The notes under the pieces were generated by a model, which was not told the origin of the DNA, ran no database searches, and saw nothing but the letters and a program-made list of their open reading frames with translations. From the NCBI RefSeq assembly GCF_003228315.1, contig NZ_CP029693.1:186001-250000 (forward strand): a DNA stretch of 64,000 nt. Reading direction: 5' to 3'. This stretch comes from Pseudomonas putida. Lineage in GTDB: Bacteria > Pseudomonadota > Gammaproteobacteria > Pseudomonadales > Pseudomonadaceae. Position 1 is the first letter of the stretch. The number at the start of each line of letters is the position of its first letter. Made by a program: the position numbers and the translations under genes. Positions 24,425 to 32,749 of the stretch are shown piece by piece.

Positions 24425-26344
24425 GTGTTTCAACGTCTTCTCTGTTCGCTGTCCGTTTTAAGCCTGTCCATCGCCGCCGCCCAGGCCGCCGAGCCTGTGG
24501 AGCTCAATACCCCGAGACTCAGGAGCATCGACAATTTCCGGGATGTCGCCGGCCTCACCACCGCCTACACCACGGCCCACGACGGCACCATGCGCGCCGG
24601 GGTGTTTTACCGCTCCAATGCGCTGACCCCGTCGCCGGCGGACCTGGCCACCTTGAATAGCCTGGGCATCAAGGCGATTTTCGATTTGCGCACCCCGGCG
24701 GAAATCGCCGCCACCCCCGATACGCTGCTCACCGGTGCGACCTACAGCAACATCGACATCATCGGCGGCACCACGTCCGGGTCGAACATCACCACGGTTT
24801 CGATTACCAGCGCCGCCAATGCCATCGCGATGATGCAGGAAACCAACCGCGCATTCGTCAGTGACGCGGGGATGCGTGGTCAGTTGGGTGTGTTGTTCAA
24901 CGAGCTGGCCGGCGTCGACGGTGCCGCGCTGTTCCATTGCACCGCCGGCAAGGACCGCACCGGCTGGACCGCCGCAGTGCTGCAGAGCATCGCCGGGGTC
25001 GACGACGCCACCATCATGAGCAATTACCTGGCCACCAACGACTACACCGCCGCCCGTATCAAGGCGACCCTGGCGGCGATGCCCCCGGCCATGGCGGCCA
25101 TCTATGGGCCGATGATCGGCGTGGATGCCAGTTACCTTCAGGCAGGTCTGGACCAGGTGACGGCGCAGTACGGCACCATGGATAACTACCTCAAGCAAGG
25201 GCTGGGGCTGTCCCAGGAAACCATCTACGTGCTGCGCGGGAAGATGGTCGAGTACAACAGCCTGCCGGGGCAGGCGGGTCTGTTGGGTAATGCCGCGGCC
25301 GGTGCGCAGCTGTTGCAACAGTTGCAGAACACCCGTCTGTCGGGCACTTACAGCGCCTACAACTATTACCTGCAATCGGCGATCGATGCCGGGACGCTCG
25401 CCGGTGTGGAATCCACCGTCGGCGGGCAAGTGCATGCCGACGCCGCCAGCTACCTGCTGCGCCAGAACGCCTTGATCGAGCAGGCCGCCGCACCTTACGC
25501 CAGCGGCACGGACCTGAAGGTCGGCCAATATCGCCTGTGGAGCACCGCGCTGGCCGGCTACTTCGGCACCGACGGATCGTCCCACGCTTCCAGCAGCAAC
25601 GAGCACAGCCAGGGGATGATGGTCGGCGTCACCCAGCGTTTCTCCGAACAGCTCAGCGCCCACGGCGGTTTCGGTTACAGCCGTGGCAACGTCGGCGGGG
25701 CGGGTGGCGAGGCGGATACCGACCTGACCTTCATCAGCGTCGGCGCACGCTTTGCGCCCAATGGTCTGGAGCGTGGCCTGTTTGTCGACGCCGACGCCAG
25801 CGCCGGCTACCTGGACTACGACAGCAAGCGCGAACTCGGCGATGGCCTGGGCACAGCCAAGGGCGACAGCCATGGCACGCTTTCGGGGTTGACCCTGGCG
25901 CTGGGCTATCGTGTGCCGGTCAACACCGTGACCCTGGAGCCAAGCCTCGGCGTGCGTGTCAGTCATCTTGATTTGTCGGGCTTCCAGGAGAAGGGCAGCG
26001 AACTGGCCCTCGATGTCGATGGCATCCATGAGACCCGTCAGAGTGCCGTGGCTAACCTCAATGCATCATTTGCAGCGATCGGCATGGGCGCCTGGCAGCT
26101 GGTGCCGGGTGTGCAGGTGGGTTACGAGCATGTGTTGGGTGATCATGAAGTCGACAGTCAGGGCCATCTGCTGGGCCTGGATGTCGAGCAGCGTGCAGCC
26201 TTCGACAACCGTGACCAATTCACCGGAGGCGTGAACGTTATGGCCAGCCTCGGAGCGTTGAGTGTCGGGGCTGAAGTGGGGGCCAGCGGTGGCGGTGACA
26301 GCCATGGCAGTTACGGCAGCCTCAAGGCCAGCTACCTGTTCTGA
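24425..26344 (+). CDS. Tyrosine phosphatase fused to an autotransporter beta-barrel
   Basis: A 639-residue protein starting with GTG (24425; TGAGG upstream). Residues 1-22 are a signal peptide (LSLSIAAAQAAEP). Residues 30-260 are a Y_phosphatase3-type tyrosine/serine phosphatase: IDNFRDVAGL at 35-44, FYRSNAL at 61-67, IFDLRTPAEI, and the catalytic P-loop HCTAGKDRTG with Cys172 and Arg178. From about 375 to the end is an autotransporter barrel (LWSTALAGYFGTDG, GGFGYSRGNVGG) closing in the aromatic SYLF. Inference: a phosphatase exported through the outer membrane by its own barrel (type V secretion) and displayed on the surface or released. No linked chaperone. Convergent with an AraC gene. 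Confidence 0.88.
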   Translation: MFQRLLCSLSVLSLSIAAAQAAEPVELNTPRLRSIDNFRDVAGLTTAYTTAHDGTMRAGVFYRSNALTPSPADLATLNSLGIKAIFDLRTPAEIAATPDTLLTGATYSNIDIIGGTTSGSNITTVSITSAANAIAMMQETNRAFVSDAGMRGQLGVLFNELAGVDGAALFHCTAGKDRTGWTAAVLQSIAGVDDATIMSNYLATNDYTAARIKATLAAMPPAMAAIYGPMIGVDASYLQAGLDQVTAQYGTMDNYLKQGLGLSQETIYVLRGKMVEYNSLPGQAGLLGNAAAGAQLLQQLQNTRLSGTYSAYNYYLQSAIDAGTLAGVESTVGGQVHADAASYLLRQNALIEQAAAPYASGTDLKVGQYRLWSTALAGYFGTDGSSHASSSNEHSQGMMVGVTQRFSEQLSAHGGFGYSRGNVGGAGGEADTDLTFISVGARFAPNGLERGLFVDADASAGYLDYDSKRELGDGLGTAKGDSHGTLSGLTLALGYRVPVNTVTLEPSLGVRVSHLDLSGFQEKGSELALDVDGIHETRQSAVANLNASFAAIGMGAWQLVPGVQVGYEHVLGDHEVDSQGHLLGLDVEQRAAFDNRDQFTGGVNVMASLGALSVGAEVGASGGGDSHGSYGSLKASYLF

Positions 26345-26383
26345 CCGATGGTCAATGGCCCAGGCTATGGCTTGGGCCTGTCC

Positions 26384-27322
26384 TCACGGGTAGCCCGTTC
26401 GCAGACCTTTTCGGACGTCCGCCGGGCTGACCCCATAGGCTTTCTGGAAGTACTGGCAAAACCGCCCGACATTGCTGAAGCCCAGTTGCACGGCCACGTC
26501 GGTCACCGACGGCGCGGCGTTCCGGGCGAGGGCGGCATAGGCACGCTCCAGGCGCACTTGCCGCTGGTAGGCGACGATCGACGTGCCGATGAAACGCTGA
26601 AAACCGTCCTGCAAGGCGCGCAGGCTGACGTTGGTCAATCGGGCGAGGTCGGTGCCACTGACCAGGTTCTCGGGGTGATCCTGAATGTATTCCACCGCCA
26701 GCTTCACATGTCGTGGCGCGATCAGCGGGGCCGGTTGGCGCAGGGCCGCCGTGAAGTTGTGCGGCCAGCTCTCCAGCACCGCATCCACCAGCATTTCCCG
26801 CAGGCGCGAAGGCATCAGCGAGCCGGCATTGAGCAGCAGGTCGAACTCGCTGCCGGTGGCCAGGTCCACCAGCGCCCGAATGCCCTGGAACGCCGGCGCA
26901 TTTAAATCCACCACGGGCTCGAAGCGCAGCTTGTGCAGGATCGGTTTGCCCAGCAGTACTGACAGGCGTTCGGTGAGCAGCGCCCGGCTGATCGACAGGC
27001 CGTGCTGGGCGTGATCATCGATGAAGCGCATCGAGCGAATATCGACCTTGTCGATGGCCAGGCCCACCTGGCTAAAGCCCACCGACTCGGTGGCATGGTT
27101 GAAGATGATCTTGCCGGCGGTGGGGATGACAAAGGTGATTTCGTCAAAGGGCTCGGGAAACTCCACGGTGAAATCGCCCCGGTACTGCATGCGGCGAAAA
27201 CTGACACCTTCGTGCCGGCCGTAGACGCCGCCGATGATGATGTGGCGGGGAATGGGCGGCGAGTCGGAATAACGGTTGCCAAACATCTTCGAGAACAGCG
27301 CGCCGAAGTCGTCGCTGCTCAT
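26384..27322 (-). CDS. AraC family transcriptional regulator
   Basis: An AraC-type activator of about 312 residues: an N-terminal effector domain of the AraC_binding_2 type and a C-terminal double HTH with LARLTNVSLRALQDGFQRFIG and VAVQLGFSNVGRFCQYFQKA, ending near the family consensus G.SPADVRKG. I use the ATG at 27322 (MSSDDFGAL); the frame is open to 27493, which would add 57 residues, so the start is uncertain. It converges with the phosphatase-autotransporter gene, a possible target by proximity only. Confidence 0.85.
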   Translation of the reverse strand: MSSDDFGALFSKMFGNRYSDSPPIPRHIIIGGVYGRHEGVSFRRMQYRGDFTVEFPEPFDEITFVIPTAGKIIFNHATESVGFSQVGLAIDKVDIRSMRFIDDHAQHGLSISRALLTERLSVLLGKPILHKLRFEPVVDLNAPAFQGIRALVDLATGSEFDLLLNAGSLMPSRLREMLVDAVLESWPHNFTAALRQPAPLIAPRHVKLAVEYIQDHPENLVSGTDLARLTNVSLRALQDGFQRFIGTSIVAYQRQVRLERAYAALARNAAPSVTDVAVQLGFSNVGRFCQYFQKAYGVSPADVRKGLRTGYP

Positions 27323-27660
27323 GTCGTCGGACCTGAGGATGAAGGGTTTGCGGGTCGGGCTTGAGTACACCGGAAGTGTCACCTTGGGCGGTTGGCGGAG
27401 GGCATTTGCAAGAGAATGTTTCGGGGCAAACCCGCGGACGTTATCAACGGCTGATGACAGGCGCGTGACCGGCACCTTCGAGCAAACGCTCATTTCAACG
27501 TTCGTCGGATGTCAGGTGGCTATCAGTGCGATTGCCTGCCGATCCGTCCATGGCTGCTACGCTTGGACCTTGCGGCGCCCTGGCCCGACGGGTTTGCGTG
27601 GTGCCGCTAATCACGGAGTACGACCTCCCTTCCTGTCGACAACCTGCACGGAGGCAGGCG
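27323..27660. other. Intergenic region between divergent regulator genes
   Basis: No REP and no convincing promoter seen. Part of it could be an N-terminal extension of the AraC gene (open to 27493), and an in-frame extension of the next gene starts at 27526; neither has a good ribosome binding site. Confidence 0.5.
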
Positions 27661-28464
27661 ATGGTGATCAATCACATGGCCGGGTCGAGTGCGGACGGGC
27701 TTCCCGACCCGCTCGACCCACAAGAGATGGAGCGGGTGCTGGCGTCGTTGCTGGCCAGTCCCCAGTTTGCCAAGTCCCGACGCATGGGCAGCTTGTTACG
27801 TTTTCTGGTCGAGCATGACTTGCAATCTTCAAACATTCCCCTGACCGAGCACGCCATCGGCCTTGCAGTGTTTCGCCGCGACCCGGCGGTGTACTGCACC
27901 GGCGACGACCCGGTGGTGCGGGTGCAGGTGGGGCGGCTGCGACGCAAGCTCGCGGCGCACTACGCCAGCAACGGTCAGCAGGATCCGGTGCGCGTGAGCA
28001 TCCCGCCAGGCTGTTATCGCCTGGTGTATCAGCGACTGCGACCCAAGGGCCTTGGTGTGCGCTGTCCGATTCTGCAGATTCAGCCGTTTACCTGCCTCAC
28101 CCGTGAGGGGGATGACTTTGCACGAGGTCTGTGCGAGGAGTTGAGTTGTCGTCTGTTCGAGTCCTTCGAACAGGCGCCGAACGGGGCCAGCCACGTATTG
28201 ATGCGCGTGCCGAGCGGTAGCGCCAGGGTCGCGGAAATCGGGCGGGGCGCACGTTACAGTTTTTGTCTGGAGGGCAGTGTGCGGGTCGAACCGGCGCGTG
28301 TGCGGGCGTCGTTGCGCCTGGTGGATGTGGCGCAGGGAAGGATTCGCTGGTCGGCGCAGTTTGATCGCAACCAGCCTTACGGCATTGCGACCCAGGAAGA
28401 TCTGGCGGCCTCGATCTGCCAATCACTGTCGGGCTACTTCGCTCGCGGTGTACTCGATGAATGA
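27661..28464 (+). CDS. Orphan regulator-like protein with TolB/adenylate-cyclase-type N-terminal module
   Basis: A 267-residue protein. Residues ~15-125 match the module often found in front of TPR or cyclase proteins: FAKSRRMGSLLRFLVEHDL, EHAIGLAVFRRDP, DDPVVRVQVGRLRRKLAAHY, and IPPGCYRLVY. Residues ~140-260 resemble the TolB-like N-terminal domain of the same proteins (FARGLCEELSCRLFESF, YSFCLEGSVRVEPARVRASL, GRIRWSAQFDR). The usual C-terminal TPR or cyclase part is absent, and the gene ends cleanly. GGAGG 7 bases before ATG 27661 supports the start. No signal peptide. Function unknown, possibly DNA- or nucleotide-linked signalling. Confidence 0.65.
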   Translation: MVINHMAGSSADGLPDPLDPQEMERVLASLLASPQFAKSRRMGSLLRFLVEHDLQSSNIPLTEHAIGLAVFRRDPAVYCTGDDPVVRVQVGRLRRKLAAHYASNGQQDPVRVSIPPGCYRLVYQRLRPKGLGVRCPILQIQPFTCLTREGDDFARGLCEELSCRLFESFEQAPNGASHVLMRVPSGSARVAEIGRGARYSFCLEGSVRVEPARVRASLRLVDVAQGRIRWSAQFDRNQPYGIATQEDLAASICQSLSGYFARGVLDE

Positions 28465-28469
28465 AGGTA

Positions 28470-28491
28470 GGGGCAACCACGCGGTTGCCCC
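28470..28491. terminator. GC hairpin between convergent genes
   Basis: Perfect 9-bp stem GGGGCAACC / GGTTGCCCC, loop ACGC, between the stops at 28464 and 28502. There is no T-run on either side, so it is terminator-like only by position. Confidence 0.5.
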
Positions 28492-28501
28492 GGTTCAGCA
28501 G

Positions 28502-29239
28502 TTACACGGTTTTCCACTGACCGCCTTCGTACAGGCGACCTGCGGTGTTATCGAACGTCAGGTCGATTTCGATCGCCTTGGAGCGAGAGGTACTGAACAT
28601 GGTGCTCGTCTGTACGTTTTGCTCGAACCACACGAGGATGGTTTCGACCGGGGTCAGCACGGTTCTGCCGGTGACCACCTGATCGACCGCCACGTAAATC
28701 GGGGTGCTGACCTGATTGCCGTCGATGCCGGTGGAGAGCTGGTTGATCCCCGGATGGATGGGAGCGTAGTTGTTCACGAAGGTCATGGAAATGTCCGGGC
28801 CGCCCGTTACGGCCGGGCTCAGCAGGCCGTGTTCATCGAGTGTCGAGGTTTGCCCCAGGCCGATGTTGACGGTGTTGGTCGAGACTTTGACCTGGACGTT
28901 CTCCTTGAACACGTTGGAGGCAAACAATTGGTACATCGGCGTCCAGCTGAATTCGTTGTTGCTCAGGTAATCGACATAGGACTGCCAGACCACGTTGTAG
29001 TCGGCATCGCCGACTTTCTTGGCAAAGCACAGTTTGTAGCCGGACTTCTTGAGCAAGGTCAGATCGCCAGGGGCGATCTCGATGGTGACGGTTTTCTGCG
29101 AAGCGGCCAGGGCGGCCCTCAGTACCTTGCCGTAGTCCGATGACTTCAGTTGCGTTGCACCCATGATCGACTTGACGGCTTCTTGCACATCGTTGTGAAG
29201 CTGCTGGCTTTGTTGGCTGACAGCGATTGATTTGCTCAT
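28502..29239 (-). CDS. Hypothetical protein, 245 residues
   Basis: Not recognised. Begins MSKSIAVSQQSQQLHNDV with AGAGGG upstream of ATG 29239. The N-terminal third is helical (EAVKSIMGATQLKSSDYG), the rest is Thr/Val/Asn-rich and reads like beta-sheet (VKVSTNTVNIGLGQTSTLD, ISMTFVNNYAPIHPGINQL, KAIEIDLTFDNTAGRLYEG). No signal peptide or membrane helix. The pattern loosely recalls soluble beta-sandwich lectin or pore-forming proteins but no motif is decisive. It lies 195 bases downstream of a 78-residue unknown gene on the same strand, so a two-gene unit is possible. Codon use is like the genome's. Confidence 0.6.
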   Translation of the reverse strand: MSKSIAVSQQSQQLHNDVQEAVKSIMGATQLKSSDYGKVLRAALAASQKTVTIEIAPGDLTLLKKSGYKLCFAKKVGDADYNVVWQSYVDYLSNNEFSWTPMYQLFASNVFKENVQVKVSTNTVNIGLGQTSTLDEHGLLSPAVTGGPDISMTFVNNYAPIHPGINQLSTGIDGNQVSTPIYVAVDQVVTGRTVLTPVETILVWFEQNVQTSTMFSTSRSKAIEIDLTFDNTAGRLYEGGQWKTV

Positions 29240-29399
29240 GGTGTCCCTCTTCCCTGGTGGTGTGGTGTTGGAATCAATCAATGGGCGGCGGGCAATCTGG
29301 CCGGCGGCTCATCGAGGGCTTCACTCTAGGCGCGAGGGGCAGGCGAGCTAAGTGTCTTGCAGTTACAGGGAAGTAACGGGGTTGTATCAGCGGGCAAAG

Positions 29400-29429
29400 C
29401 AGCGGGGCGACCCGAAGGCCGCCCCGCTG
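29400..29429 (-). terminator. Strong GC hairpin downstream of the 78-residue gene
   Basis: Perfect 10-bp stem CAGCGGGGCG / CGCCCCGCTG with a 10-base loop, 6 bases past the stop at 29435 on the minus strand. Only a short T stretch follows, so termination may be partial and allow readthrough into the 245-residue gene. Confidence 0.6.
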
Positions 29430-29434
29430 TGCCG

Positions 29435-29671
29435 TCAGGCGGCCTGTGCGTCGGCCCAGACGAAGTTCCAGCTGGTGCGCTTGCCCTTGGCAACCTCGAT
29501 CAGCTTGTTTTCGTACACCGTGTGATTGACCAGACCGGTGTAGGTCAGGGTTCGCGCCGCGTTGCTGCCGGTGCACTCGCCCGGCACGCCACCGGCTTCG
29601 ACCATGGCTTTTTTCATGTCAGCTTCCGACGGGGCGCTGGCCTGGTTTTTTTCCACTTTGACGAAACTCAT
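29435..29671 (-). CDS. Hypothetical protein, 78 residues
   Basis: Not recognised. Starts MSFVKVEKNQASAPSEADMK at ATG 29671 with AGAGGTG upstream; a Cys in GGVPGECTGSNAARTLTYTG; ends KRTSWNFVWADAQAA. No signal peptide. Gene-like codon use and Shine-Dalgarno. It shares strand and neighbourhood with the 245-residue unknown gene, with an intervening hairpin, suggesting joint but unequal expression. Confidence 0.55.
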   Translation of the reverse strand: MSFVKVEKNQASAPSEADMKKAMVEAGGVPGECTGSNAARTLTYTGLVNHTVYENKLIEVAKGKRTSWNFVWADAQAA

Positions 29672-29894
29672 GATTTCACCTCTTCCGTGGTTATGGGATC
29701 GACGTGATGCAGGGCCGACAACCGGTGCCCCCGCAATCACACCGACGGCCATACTCTAGGGGGCTGCCCGACGGCGCAGAAGTGACAAGCGCGGCGCTGA
29801 GGTAACAGTCGGGAAACAGCGCAACGCCGTGATGTATCCGGGACGTATCACGTTGGTTGTTGTACGCAAGGTTTCAAGTTCAGGGAGAACCGCA

Positions 29895-30314
29895 ATGACT
29901 CAGACACTGGAACACGCCATCGCCATCGCAGCCGGCGCCCATGCCGGGCAGGTCGACAAGGGCGGCTCGCCGTACATCCTGCATGCGCTGCGGGTAATGC
30001 TCAAAGTCGACAGCCCGGAAGAGCGTATCGTCGCCGTGCTGCATGACGTGGTGGAAGACTGCGACATCAGCCTCGATGAACTGCGCGAGGAAGGCTTCAG
30101 CGAAACCGTGCTGGCGGCCATCGACTCCCTGACCCGGCGGCCGGATGAGGCCTACGAAGACTTCATCGCCCGCGCGGCGCAGGACCCGATCGGCCGGGTG
30201 GTGAAGCTGGCTGATCTTGAGGAAAACAGCGATCTGTCGCGGATCGCCAATCCTGGGTGGGATGATCTGGAGCGGGTTGAGAAGTATCGGCGGGCGATGG
30301 GGGTTTTGCGGTAG
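29895..30314 (+). CDS. Small HD-domain phosphohydrolase (RelA/SpoT hydrolase-like)
   Basis: A 139-residue stand-alone HD protein. Metal ligands fit the SpoT/Mesh1 pattern: His at 16 and 30 (HAGQVDKGGSPYILH), the HD pair at 50-51 (VLHDVVED) and an Asp in VKLADLEENSD. It may hydrolyse (p)ppGpp or another nucleotide; no synthetase domain is attached. ATG 29895 is preferred over the frame from 29829 and has GGGAGAAC upstream. It is the last gene before the T6SS locus, separated by 323 bases. Confidence 0.8.
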   Translation: MTQTLEHAIAIAAGAHAGQVDKGGSPYILHALRVMLKVDSPEERIVAVLHDVVEDCDISLDELREEGFSETVLAAIDSLTRRPDEAYEDFIARAAQDPIGRVVKLADLEENSDLSRIANPGWDDLERVEKYRRAMGVLR

Positions 30315-30637
30315 TTGCGCTTGCTGGCAGTCTGCCGGATAGCTCGCTATTGGTGAAATATGTAGTCATAACTTTCTTTCCGGAAATGGAAAAAAGGTCA
30401 AAAAGACAAACGCATATCACCAATTTAAGGGGGTTGTTGTAATCCTTTTCTGAGTGGCTGTTTGAAACATCTGAAATGTTATGTAGGCATAGTTCCCAAC
30501 ATCGTGTGGGAAACTTCCGAGTCTATGTTTTGGGGGTGGCATGACAGGATCGGATAGTGCATCTTTGCCCTCCGGAAACATCGCTACGCATGTTTTTAGC
30601 GAGGTTTTTATTATTTGCGAGCTTGCATGGAGGATTT
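30315..30637. other. AT-richer leader region of the T6SS operon with an inverted repeat
   Basis: This is less GC-rich than the surroundings and should hold the tssB promoter. An inverted repeat TTCCCA / TGGGAA (30493-30498 and 30507-30512) with 8-base spacer could be an operator. No good sigma-70 or sigma-54 (GG-N10-GC) promoter was found by eye. No gene. Confidence 0.5.
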
Positions 30638-31141
30638 ATGGCTTCGAACAGTTTTCAAAACGAAGTGCCCAAGGCGCGGGTCAATATTAAGCTCGATTTG
30701 CATACCGGTGGTGCGCAAAAAAATGTCGAGCTGCCACTGAAGTTGATGGTGATGGGCGACTACAGCAATGGCAAAGAACAGCGCGCTTTATCGGAGCGGA
30801 ACAAAATTGATATCAATAAGAATAATTTCGATTCCGTACTTGGTGAGTTCTCCCCCGTGTTGAAGCTGGCAGTCGAAAATACTCTGGCAGATAGCACCGC
30901 TGACACGACGATCGAGCTGAAATTTCGGAACATGAAGGATTTCGAGCCCGAGCAAGTCGCCCGGCAAATTCCGCAGCTCCGAGCGCTGCTTGCAATGCGC
31001 AATCTGTTGCGCGACCTCAAGTCCAAACTACTGGACAACGCAACCTTCCGTCAGGAACTGGAGCGCATCCTCAAGGATGATGCCCTGAGTGACGAACTGC
31101 GCGCCGAACTGGCAGCACTGGCTCCGCAAGAAGTTCAATAG
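30638..31141 (+). CDS. tssB: T6SS contractile sheath small subunit TssB
   Basis: A 167-residue TssB (VipA). Family signatures: FQNEVPKARVNIKLDLHTGG, LPLKLMVMGDYSNG, and FRNMKDFEPEQVARQIPQLR before the C-terminal helices. TssB pairs with TssC to build the cytoplasmic sheath that contracts and pushes the Hcp tube. ATG 30638 has GGAGG at 30629-30633. First gene of the T6SS series; 36 bases before tssC. Intact by length and motifs. Confidence 0.95.
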   Translation: MASNSFQNEVPKARVNIKLDLHTGGAQKNVELPLKLMVMGDYSNGKEQRALSERNKIDINKNNFDSVLGEFSPVLKLAVENTLADSTADTTIELKFRNMKDFEPEQVARQIPQLRALLAMRNLLRDLKSKLLDNATFRQELERILKDDALSDELRAELAALAPQEVQ

Positions 31142-31177
31142 TTCAGACGGATTCTTATTTAAAGGGAAGTTTTCAAT

Positions 31178-32716
31178 ATGTCGGTAGATAGTTCTAACGT
31201 GCAATCGCGCGGCGTTACAGTGTTGTCTGAAGAAAGCAAAGGTGTGTACAGCGCACTGTTTGGAAAGATCAACCTGAACCCGGTTGAGACAATGGCCGGG
31301 ATCGAAGTTTTCCAGAATGCCGAAGCACTTTCCGAAGCGACAGCGGATGAGCGCGTCACCGCCGCTGTCAGTGTGTTCCTTAAGTTGCTCAAGCAGTCGT
31401 CGCAGAAAGTCGAACGCCTGGATAAAGCGCTGCTGGATGAGCATATCGCCACGCTGGATGGACAAATCAGCCGGCAACTTGACGCGGTCATGCATCACAC
31501 CGAGTTCCAGCGCGTGGAGTCCACCTGGCGCGGCGTGAAGTCGCTGATCGATCAAACCGATTTCCGGCAAAACGTGCGTATCGAACTGCTGGACGTCAGC
31601 AAGGAGCATCTGGTCCAGGACTTCGAAGACGCACCGGAAATCGCCCAAAGCGGGCTTTACGTGCACACCTACACCCAGGAGTACGACACGCCGGGCGGCG
31701 AGCCGATTGCCGCGGCCATTTCCAACTTCGAATTCGACCGTAGCCCCCAGGACATCGCCCTGCTGCGCAATATTTCCAAAGTGTCGGCGGCCGCGCACAT
31801 GCCGTTCATTGGCGCCGTCGGCCCGGCGTTTTTCGGCAAGCAATCGATGGAGGAAGTGGCGGCGATCAAGGACATCGGCAACTACTTTGACCGTGCCGAA
31901 TACATCAAGTGGAAGGCCTTTCGAGAAAGTGACGATGCCCGTTACATCGGTTTGCTCATGCCACGAGTACTGGGGCGCCTGCCGTATGGGCCGGACACTG
32001 TTCCGGTGCGCAGTTTCAACTACATCGAAAGCGTCAAGGGGCCCGATCACGACAAATACCTGTGGACCAACGCCTCGTTCGCCTTCGCCGCCAACATGGT
32101 GAAAAGCTTCATCGCCAATGGCTGGTGCGTGCAAATCCGCGGGCCGCAGTCCGGTGGTGCGGTCACCGATCTGCCGATCCATTTGTACGATCTGGGCACG
32201 GGCAATCAAGTGAAGATTCCGTCGGAGGTCATGATTCCCGAGACCCGGGAATTCGAGTTCGCCAATCTCGGTTTCATCCCTCTCTCGTATTACAAGAACC
32301 GCGACTACGCGTGCTTCTTCTCGGCCAACTCGGCGCAGAAACCGGCGCTGTACGACACTGCCGATGCAACAGCCAACAGCCGCATCAATTCTCGCTTGCC
32401 CTACATCTTCCTGCTGTCACGGATCGCTCATTACCTGAAGCTGATCCAGCGCGAGAACATCGGGACCACCAAGGATCGACGTCTGCTGGAACTGGAGCTG
32501 AACAAGTGGGTCGGCGGCCTGGTGACGGAAATGACTGATCCAGGCGATGACCTGCAGGCCTCACACCCGTTGCGTGACGCCAAGGTGACGGTGGAGGACA
32601 TCGAAGACAACCCGGGCTTTTTCCGAGTCAAGCTGTATGCCGTGCCGCATTTCCAGGTGGAAGGCATGGACGTCAATTTGTCGCTGGTTTCGCAGATGCC
32701 CAAGGCAAAAGCCTGA
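31178..32716 (+). CDS. tssC: T6SS contractile sheath large subunit TssC
   Basis: A 512-residue TssC (VipB). Signatures include HTEFQRVESTWRGVKSLID, FDRSPQDIALLRNISKVSAA, FIGAVGPAFFG, RLPYGPDTVPVRSFNYIE, and ALYDTADATANSRINSRLPY near the C-terminus. Normal family length, no frameshift. Forms the sheath with TssB. AAAGGGAAG is the Shine-Dalgarno. tssK follows after 33 bases. Confidence 0.95.
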   Translation: MSVDSSNVQSRGVTVLSEESKGVYSALFGKINLNPVETMAGIEVFQNAEALSEATADERVTAAVSVFLKLLKQSSQKVERLDKALLDEHIATLDGQISRQLDAVMHHTEFQRVESTWRGVKSLIDQTDFRQNVRIELLDVSKEHLVQDFEDAPEIAQSGLYVHTYTQEYDTPGGEPIAAAISNFEFDRSPQDIALLRNISKVSAAAHMPFIGAVGPAFFGKQSMEEVAAIKDIGNYFDRAEYIKWKAFRESDDARYIGLLMPRVLGRLPYGPDTVPVRSFNYIESVKGPDHDKYLWTNASFAFAANMVKSFIANGWCVQIRGPQSGGAVTDLPIHLYDLGTGNQVKIPSEVMIPETREFEFANLGFIPLSYYKNRDYACFFSANSAQKPALYDTADATANSRINSRLPYIFLLSRIAHYLKLIQRENIGTTKDRRLLELELNKWVGGLVTEMTDPGDDLQASHPLRDAKVTVEDIEDNPGFFRVKLYAVPHFQVEGMDVNLSLVSQMPKAKA

Positions 32717-32749
32717 CCCGTACAAGTCACTTCGTAGGGAAACGACTTC

